Assembly: GCA_003550305.1 (NCBI GenBank)
Contig: QKYT01000534.1
Location: 1-11,784 of the forward strand
Length of the DNA stretch: 11,784 bases
Reading direction: 5' to 3'
From: Glomus cerebriforme
Taxonomy: Eukaryota > Glomeromycota > Glomeromycetes > Glomerales > Glomeraceae
Under the pieces are notes generated by a model. That model saw nothing but the letters and a program-made list of their open reading frames with translations, did not search any database and was not told where the DNA came from. Shown in pieces: positions 6,912 to 11,784 of this stretch; position 1 is the stretch's first letter, and each line of letters begins with the position of its first letter. The position numbers and the translations under genes are program-made.

Positions 6912-7235
6912 TAATGATTTATATCAATATACTTTTTTAATATATATTTTATTACATAATTTTCATTTTTGACATAATATATATATTCCTTAATTGTTCG
7001 ATTTTTTTAATCAGCAACTGTTTCGAATATATACAGTAACATATCCCTCATTGAAATCAGAAGAAAAATCAAACAATTTAAGATGGTTTATAAAAAAATT
7101 ATAGAGAATAAAAAAACAATAAAGATTTAATTATAGTTTTATAAAAACGACTCATGTTCATACAAGGGAAATGTTTATATAGATTAAATGTAACATGATT
7201 GATTGGAAAAAACAGTGCAAAATACAATAAGAAAA

Positions 7236-7241
7236 TTTATT
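7236..7241 (-). terminator. Polyadenylation signal candidate for the HMG-box gene
   Basis: AATAAA on the minus strand, about 100 bases past the HMG stop codon. Position fits a fungal 3' UTR, but AATAAA is frequent by chance in DNA this rich in A/T. Confidence 0.35.
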
Positions 7242-7339
7242 GCAGATATATGAATCCGTGTCAGGGTAATAATTCACTGCGCCTGCGCTGTGAAAGCAAG
7301 ATAAAATAAAAGATTTAAAATCGATATGATAATCAATAG

Positions 7340-8122
7340 TCATAATGACATCCTGGCGTATTTATTGAGAGAATTCCGAAGATGGTTGTCATATTGGTCG
7401 TTCATAGTATTAGAAGGGTTGATTTCTAATAAATGATATTTATTTTGATGATATGGTAATAAAGGATATATTGAAGGGGAAAAAGATGAAATAGGGGAAA
7501 TAGAGTCTTTATTTTGATGGTATGATAATAAAGGATACTTTGAAGGGGGATAAGCATATTGTTGTGGTAAAGGATACACTGAAGAAGTAAAAGTTGAACT
7601 TAATGATGAAACAGGGGAAGAAAAGCAATTTGAAGGGGGTGGTGAAGGAAGTGGACGATGTTCTCGTCGATTTGGCTTATAAGAATAATTGGGCCAAATG
7701 TGTTTATGTACTTGTTTTGTTATGTAGCCAACTCTATCGTATAATGCTTTTGTCTCTGGAGTGATTTCTCTCCAAAGTTTGCTCACAATCTCCGAGACGA
7801 CTTTTAGTTCTGCCGTAAAGGATGGTCCGTTTTCGTAAGTCAATCTTGCCTGTTGGTCTTTACGAAAGATTACAAATACGTTTTGAGAACGTGGAGCTTT
7901 ATCTTTTACTTTTTTGACTCTAGGCTTGACTAAATCTACTAGAGGAAGAAAAGTGAAATTTTCTATTTCATTTTGTTCCGCTTTGGAGATTATACTATTA
8001 ATCACGTTTTCGATCATGTTATCATCAAAAATGTAAAACTTTTCCATTTGTGTCGGTTTAGAAAAAGGGATAACATATCCCTGTTTTGGGTAAGTATAAT
8101 TTGATGGGAAAATTGGTGGCAT
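7340..8122 (-). CDS. MATA-type HMG-box DNA-binding protein, 260 aa
   Basis: A single uninterrupted frame encodes a protein with one HMG box at about residues 77-150: PRSQNVFVIFRKDQQARL (77-94), the core Trp in SKLWREITPETKALY (114-128), and the exit WPNYSYKP (143-150). The order N-x-F-x-x-F-R, W, Y and P-N-Y-x-Y-x-P is that of the MATA_HMG class (sex-determination and mating-type-like transcription factors), which bind the DNA minor groove and bend it in the nucleus. Basic residues KPRVKKVKDK (66-75) before the box may serve nuclear import. The C-terminal third is rich in Ser, Pro and Tyr, with a 23-residue repeat: YPLLSYHQNK (196-205) and YPLLPYHQNK (219-228). The frame extends 11 codons upstream only to a TTG, so the first ATG (MPPIFPSN) at 8122 is taken as start; a 5' exon cannot be excluded. 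No intron is needed. Glomeromycotina carry large MATA-HMG families, so a mating role should not be assumed. Confidence 0.85.
   Translation of the reverse strand: MPPIFPSNYTYPKQGYVIPFSKPTQMEKFYIFDDNMIENVINSIISKAEQNEIENFTFLPLVDLVKPRVKKVKDKAPRSQNVFVIFRKDQQARLTYENGPSFTAELKVVSEIVSKLWREITPETKALYDRVGYITKQVHKHIWPNYSYKPNRREHRPLPSPPPSNCFSSPVSSLSSTFTSSVYPLPQQYAYPPSKYPLLSYHQNKDSISPISSFSPSIYPLLPYHQNKYHLLEINPSNTMNDQYDNHLRNSLNKYARMSL
7440..7549. repeat. In-frame tandem repeat inside the HMG-box gene
   Basis: Two copies of a 40-base unit (TTATTTTGATGATATGGTAA... at 7440-7479 and TTATTTTGATGGTATGATAA... at 7509-7549) repeat with a 69-base period, exactly 23 codons. A shorter echo (GTGGTAAAGGATACACTGAAG) follows at about 7564. 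Since the period is a multiple of three, copy number could vary without breaking the frame. Confidence 0.65.
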
Positions 8123-8170
8123 TTTATTTTCGAGAAAGGAGTTTTGGAATGTCAATTTGATGTCTCGCTC

Positions 8171-8232
8171 TTTTTTTTTGTTTTTATTTTTTTGTTTTTT
8201 TTTTATGATATATATATTTTTTTTTTTTTTGA
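8171..8232. promoter_or_regulatory. Poly(dT:dA) tract upstream of the HMG-box gene
   Basis: About 60 bases of almost pure T on the plus strand (A on the coding strand of the HMG gene), starting some 50 bases upstream of its ATG. Such tracts exclude nucleosomes and often mark fungal promoters and 5' UTRs, which is general knowledge. It could also be a simple expansion. Confidence 0.4.
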
Positions 8233-8235
8233 GAA

Positions 8236-10037
8236 AGACAGAAATACGTTACTTAAATATCAAAAATCTTTTGGTTAAAGTAAAAAAAAAAAGTCAATAT
8301 AAGAACTATAATAATAATATAAATATACCTGCATGACAATTAACCAACCTCTTGATATTCTCCAAACAATTGATTGCGCAAAATATTTATGATACAAATA
8401 TGTTTTCTGAATGTAGAAAGAATCGATGATATATTGTTACTTTACAATAACGATTGTTATGGTTTCGTGCTTTTTTTAGTTTTTCAAGCTATGGTAAATC
8501 ACTATTAATAACAAAGTACAAAGCTTACTTTTAAACCAATCAAAAAGATAAAGTTTGGTTAAATTATTAAATCAACGTGTTAGACTAAAATCTTTGTGAA
8601 ATGTTGATTAAGAATTTGTTAGATCTAGGATAAAAATAAACATTTATTAAAATTTGTGTGACATTAAAATTCAGGAAAAACACAAAAGACATGGTATAAA
8701 TTTAGCTATTTCTTTCATAAATTAAAATTAGAAGATATTTTCACCTAAAAGAAAGACTCGAAATCTCCCATTTTAGGATAAAGAATTCGGGGTTTGTTGA
8801 TATAATAATATTACCGTATTGTGTAAAAAAAATGAATTGCCCAAATACCTTTGTTCTTTCTTGTTCTTTACTTGTTCTTATGGAATACGTTTCAAAGAAA
8901 TCTGACTTTGACTGGATTAGAACTTGTTTGATTTTCAATAATAAAAATCTGGATTTAATATTTTATTAATGCAGAAGATATCACAATGGACTTTATTCGC
9001 ATTGATATTGTACTCTTTCGCGTCGGACATTTTCTTGTGCATGAGAAATTTATATTTTCTCCAATAAGATAGTATTTTGTTTAACTGATGCATTACACAA
9101 AATTGTCGATTTTATTTGCGCTAATTATTAGGAATGCTTTAAACAGATTTAATGGGAGTATTTTTTTTTTTTAATATTTGCTCTTTAAATGGAGTAAAAC
9201 TGGCATAGAAATAAAATTTATCTTGCACAATAAGGGATTTTATATGAAACGTTGTACTCGGGCGGTGGTTAATCACCAAATAAAGCAAAATTTTCAAAAG
9301 GAAAAAATAAGCCCGTTATCGATATTTGTAGTGTAACTAATGATAAAAAAGTTCACCTCTTATATTCCCTCTTGTTATGCACATGTATGCGTTTAACTTT
9401 GATATTTTTCCGAATTCTAACTTTTTTTGGTTATCAACTTCCAATATAATAGGTCTGTCCCCACTAGATTATAAATAACTACCAATTGAATTACAAGGAT
9501 CAAATCTTAAATTTGATCCTTTGCCTTATTTAGATTCTTTTAATTTTCTCATTATGAATTATTAATATGTAATAGAAACAAACATTAATGCGAGAAGGAG
9601 AAATTTTATCAATTTAACGCTCTTATAGTTACATAAATTTGGAAATTAAGTTCAATAATAAATAAATCTAATTAGTCCAACCTTGTTTCAAATCCAAAAA
9701 AATTACGATACACGATTTTCTTCACGAGCACTTTAACACAAGAGAAAAAAGCTTTATTTGTAACTCGTATCATAAAATAATGTTTAGGATACATAGCGAA
9801 CCTTAAAACTTTGCATATATATTAAGCATTGATTATTTTTTCGTCAATTGTCCGATAAAGAAAATTCTTGATAACGGTTAACTTAATTAAATTTAGAGAT
9901 AAAGGCAATATCAACCTATTAGGAATTGTCGATCCTAGTGGACCATTATTTTTTGTCGTTAATAACTGAATCATAATAGCTAACCAATAATACCTTCATT
10001 AATTAATGCTTTTAGAAAATTACTACTGATATTATGT
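8236..10037. other. Intergenic region, no convincing gene
   Basis: About 1.8 kb with mixed composition and only short frames. A 65-codon minus-strand frame at 8741-8938 and a frame of about 30 residues at about 9882-9970 (NINLLGIVDPSGPLFFVVNN) were considered; neither has upstream signals or recognisable motifs. The second has somewhat coding-like composition and might be a relic. Apart from the hairpin at 9495-9521 I see no RNA gene, array or terminal repeat. Confidence 0.5.
9495..9521. repeat. Perfect hairpin, 11-bp stem
   Basis: AAGGATCAAAT, five-base loop CTTAA, ATTTGATCCTT. The stem is perfect and less A/T-rich than its surroundings. No T run follows on either strand, so a Pol III or intrinsic-type terminator is not suggested. 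Confidence 0.55.
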
Positions 10038-10045
10038 TCACGTGA
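10038..10045. promoter_or_regulatory. TCACGTGA palindrome, copy 5
   Basis: Exact TCACGTGA, 217 bases upstream of the transposase ATG and 73 bases from copy 6. The pair is the densest in the window. Confidence 0.4.
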
Positions 10046-10075
10046 TATAATAAATATTGTCATGGGAAATCTTCA

Positions 10076-10118
10076 GGGGTTTACGCTAATTATCCTATAC
10101 CCCCCAAATTTCACGTGA
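10076..10118. other. G-run/C-run segment with TCACGTGA copy 6, possible MULE terminal region
   Basis: GGGG (10076-10079) and CCCCCC (10101-10106) bracket TTTACGCTAATTATCCTATA, followed by TCACGTGAT (10111-10119). The ACGCT..CCCC..TCACGTGAT order also occurs at 5531-5567. It may belong to the 5' terminal inverted repeat of the transposase-bearing element, but the other end lies outside the window. Confidence 0.3.
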
Positions 10119-10129
10119 TTTTTCATGCA

Positions 10130-10199
10130 TCACGCCGCGTTATTTTTAATCTGTAAATAANAATAATTGTCTGTTATTTATCACGCCNCGTTATTATTT
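10130..10199 (+). repeat. Short direct repeat TCACGCCGCGTTATT upstream of the transposase
   Basis: TCACGCCGCGTTATTTTTA at 10130 and TCACGCCNCGTTATTATTTA at 10181 repeat with a 51-base offset; the N at 10188 stands where the first copy has G. This is the most CpG-rich spot in the window. Tandem subterminal motifs upstream of a transposase gene are often binding sites for the transposase, which here is inference. Confidence 0.5.
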
Positions 10200-10261
10200 A
10201 TGATTATCTATCTTTTATCTATCTTTACACAGCCACTATTTTTCGCAAACGCTATTTCGAA

Positions 10262-11784
10262 ATGGAAAAAACATACAAGAAAATTTATGAATGTGATTCA
10301 ATTTTCTATGAAANTTCTTCTGAAACTTCTGAGTCTTCTCACTCTTCTGAGNCTGAAAATACATTAATTCATAGTATAGAGCTAAATGAAGGTGATACTT
10401 ACTTTTCTGAAGAAGCTTTTATTGTTGCAGTCAAAACATATGCAAAACAACAAGGTTTTCAAGTCCNTCTGGNAAAATCTGAAAAGAATGCTGCTNGTCA
10501 AATANGCAAAAGAACAATTATTTGCANTAGAGAAGGCTCTNCTCATANNTCTTTGAATACTTCACATAGAAGAAACAGGGCTTCACAACNTTGTAATTGT
10601 CAATTTATGGCTCGTGCTTCTCTTAATGCCAGCAATGGACTTTGGTATATGATTCTTTTACACTTAGAACATAACCATGCCATGGTTTCAGAAAATTCTC
10701 ATCATTTTATGCCTGAAGAGCGAACAATTCCAATAGAAATTCAAGAAAAAATCCTTCTTCTTCGTCGTGCTGGATGCAATGTCCCTACAATACGAGCAAT
10801 ATTAAAAGAAGAATTTTCAAACATGGTAACCTGGATATATGATGATCTATACAATTTTATTTATTGGAATGAGGGAAAAGAACAAGAATTTGATTCCAAT
10901 GAATTTGTAAAGGAATTAGAACATCTCAAATCTCAAGATAATGAATTTTGTTATGAAGTTCTAATTAATCCTGAAACAAATGAACTTCAACAAGCAATCT
11001 GGATGTATCCAGAACAGAAAATGAATTATTGCCAATTTTCTGATGTAGTTGTTTTTGATAATACCTATAAAACAAATAGGTTTGGTATGCCTTTTGGCAT
11101 TTTTACTGGAGTTAATAATCGTGGACAAAGTGTATGCTTTGCTAGAACAATTATGTATGATGAAACTGCAAAAAGTTTTATTTGGACTTTCACCACTTTT
11201 CTAAAAATAGTTAATAATTTTTTGCCAAAAGTATTTTTAACTGATGAAAACCAAGCAATAATTAAGGCGGTAGATCTTATTTTTGTACTACATGGAACAA
11301 AGTATGCTTTATGTTTATGGCATCTTTTAAAAAATGTGGTAAAAAATTTAAATGGAATTTTAGGATTTAAATGGTCTGAATTTATAAAANTTTTNTATCA
11401 ATGTCTTGAAAAATATGATGAAGATGAATTTTTGGAAGAGTGGAATAAGTTAAAAGCAACCTATCCATTAACATCTAAATATTTATTAAAAATGGATAAA
11501 AATATAATACGTTGGGTACCATACTATAACCGGAAATTATTTATAGCTGATATGTCTACAACAGGAAGAGGTGAATCAATAAATAGTTTGATAAAAGGTT
11601 ATATGGATGCTACAGTATCTCTTACAAATTTTTTAAAAGCATTTGAGTCAGCATTGAAACAGAAAAAGGAAGATGAAGAAATTGTGAAATTTCATGAGAA
11701 TAATAAAGCCATTGCATTGTTAACAGCAAGTCCTTATAAAAAGCAAGCTTCAGAGTTATTAACAAAATATGCATTAACAAAGAC
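10262..11784 (+). CDS. MULE transposase with FAR1-type zinc finger and DDE domain, C-terminus beyond window
   Basis: The frame is open for 507 codons from ATG 10262 to the window edge; upstream it stays open to 10157 without another ATG. Order: acidic Ser/Glu-rich head (1-50); FAR1/WRKY-GCM1-type finger at about 51-140 with C88, C111/C113, W128 and HNH (137-139) as likely zinc ligands and core; linker with a helical segment (PEERTIPIEIQEKILLLRRA, 151-170); MULE DDE domain with D266 in FDNTYKTNRFG, D328 in FLTDENQA, the C-x2-H of LCLWHLLK (351-354), and E438 in TTGRGESINSLIKGYMD. All three acidic catalytic residues are present, so a cut-and-paste transposase active in the nucleus is plausible. 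A SWIM finger is expected beyond the edge. Thirteen single-base Ns in the frame do not disturb it. A chromosomal FAR1/FHY3-like regulator derived from such an element is the alternative. Confidence 0.85.
   Translation, partial: MEKTYKKIYECDSIFYEXSSETSESSHSSEXENTLIHSIELNEGDTYFSEEAFIVAVKTYAKQQGFQVXLXKSEKNAAXQIXKRTIICXREGSXHXSLNTSHRRNRASQXCNCQFMARASLNASNGLWYMILLHLEHNHAMVSENSHHFMPEERTIPIEIQEKILLLRRAGCNVPTIRAILKEEFSNMVTWIYDDLYNFIYWNEGKEQEFDSNEFVKELEHLKSQDNEFCYEVLINPETNELQQAIWMYPEQKMNYCQFSDVVVFDNTYKTNRFGMPFGIFTGVNNRGQSVCFARTIMYDETAKSFIWTFTTFLKIVNNFLPKVFLTDENQAIIKAVDLIFVLHGTKYALCLWHLLKNVVKNLNGILGFKWSEFIKXXYQCLEKYDEDEFLEEWNKLKATYPLTSKYLLKMDKNIIRWVPYYNRKLFIADMSTTGRGESINSLIKGYMDATVSLTNFLKAFESALKQKKEDEEIVKFHENNKAIALLTASPYKKQASELLTKYALTK

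Noticed and set aside
7158..7343. 61-codon minus-strand frame overlapping the HMG stop by ATGA
   Set aside because: Bacterial-style overlap has no meaning in a eukaryotic gene; no motif, and it covers the likely 3' UTR and polyadenylation signal.
8123..8155. Extension of the HMG protein to a TTG codon (11 more residues)
   Set aside because: TTG starts are not expected in nuclear genes, and a good ATG follows at 8122.
8741..8938. 65-codon minus-strand frame
   Set aside because: No motif, no promoter signals, and composition is like the surrounding intergenic DNA.
9882..9970. Coding relic (NINLLGIVDPSGPLFFVVNN)
   Set aside because: Only about 30 residues between stops, no recognised family; coding-like flavour alone is not enough.
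10167..10367. 66-codon plus-strand frame
   Set aside because: Overlaps the start of the transposase in another frame, and contains two Ns beyond its start.

Overview
The window looks like nuclear DNA of a very A+T-rich eukaryote, most probably a fungus of the Glomeromycotina (Rhizophagus-like). This is inference. It rests on short GT..AG introns with CTAAC/TTAAT-type branch sites, a MATA-type HMG-box gene, a FAR1/MULE transposase, a LINE remnant with a degenerate zf-RVT finger, long low-complexity A/T stretches, and scattered single N calls. Nothing bacterial is seen: no operons, ribosome binding sites or CRISPR array.

Layout. Bases 1-300 hold a CAGT-rich low-complexity array. Bases 370-1355 (minus) hold a decayed, 5'-truncated LINE C-terminus. 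Bases 1356-1850 are A/T-rich with no gene. Bases 1856-3551 (plus) hold an intron-containing pseudogene with tandem TATA boxes; its second half resembles the C-terminal part of a MULE/FAR1 transposase, and it is broken by many stops and frameshifts. Bases 3839-4381 are one large foldback (palindromic) MITE-like element. Bases 4481-5145 are three CAAATT/TGATTTGAATT low-complexity arrays with a perfect 18-bp palindrome between two of them. Bases 5146-6700 are A/T-rich intergenic DNA with degenerate repeats. Bases 6667-7039 may hold a very small TATA-box gene. Bases 7340-8122 (minus) are the only complete intact gene, a MATA-type HMG-box protein. Bases 8160-10120 are intergenic. From 10262 to the window edge (plus) runs an apparently intact MULE transposase with FAR1-type zinc finger and DDE domain; its C-terminus lies outside.

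How it fits together. This is a repeat-rich accessory segment: one regulatory gene (HMG) sits among remnants of at least four mobile-element types (LINE, two MULE-related copies of very different age, a foldback MITE). The most notable patterns are six exact copies of the palindrome TCACGTGA, far more than base composition predicts; a shared nine-base tail motif (GNANCNCTA) ending three unrelated low-complexity arrays; and a C-to-T biased set of stop codons in the pseudogene. I see no convincing new multi-gene system.
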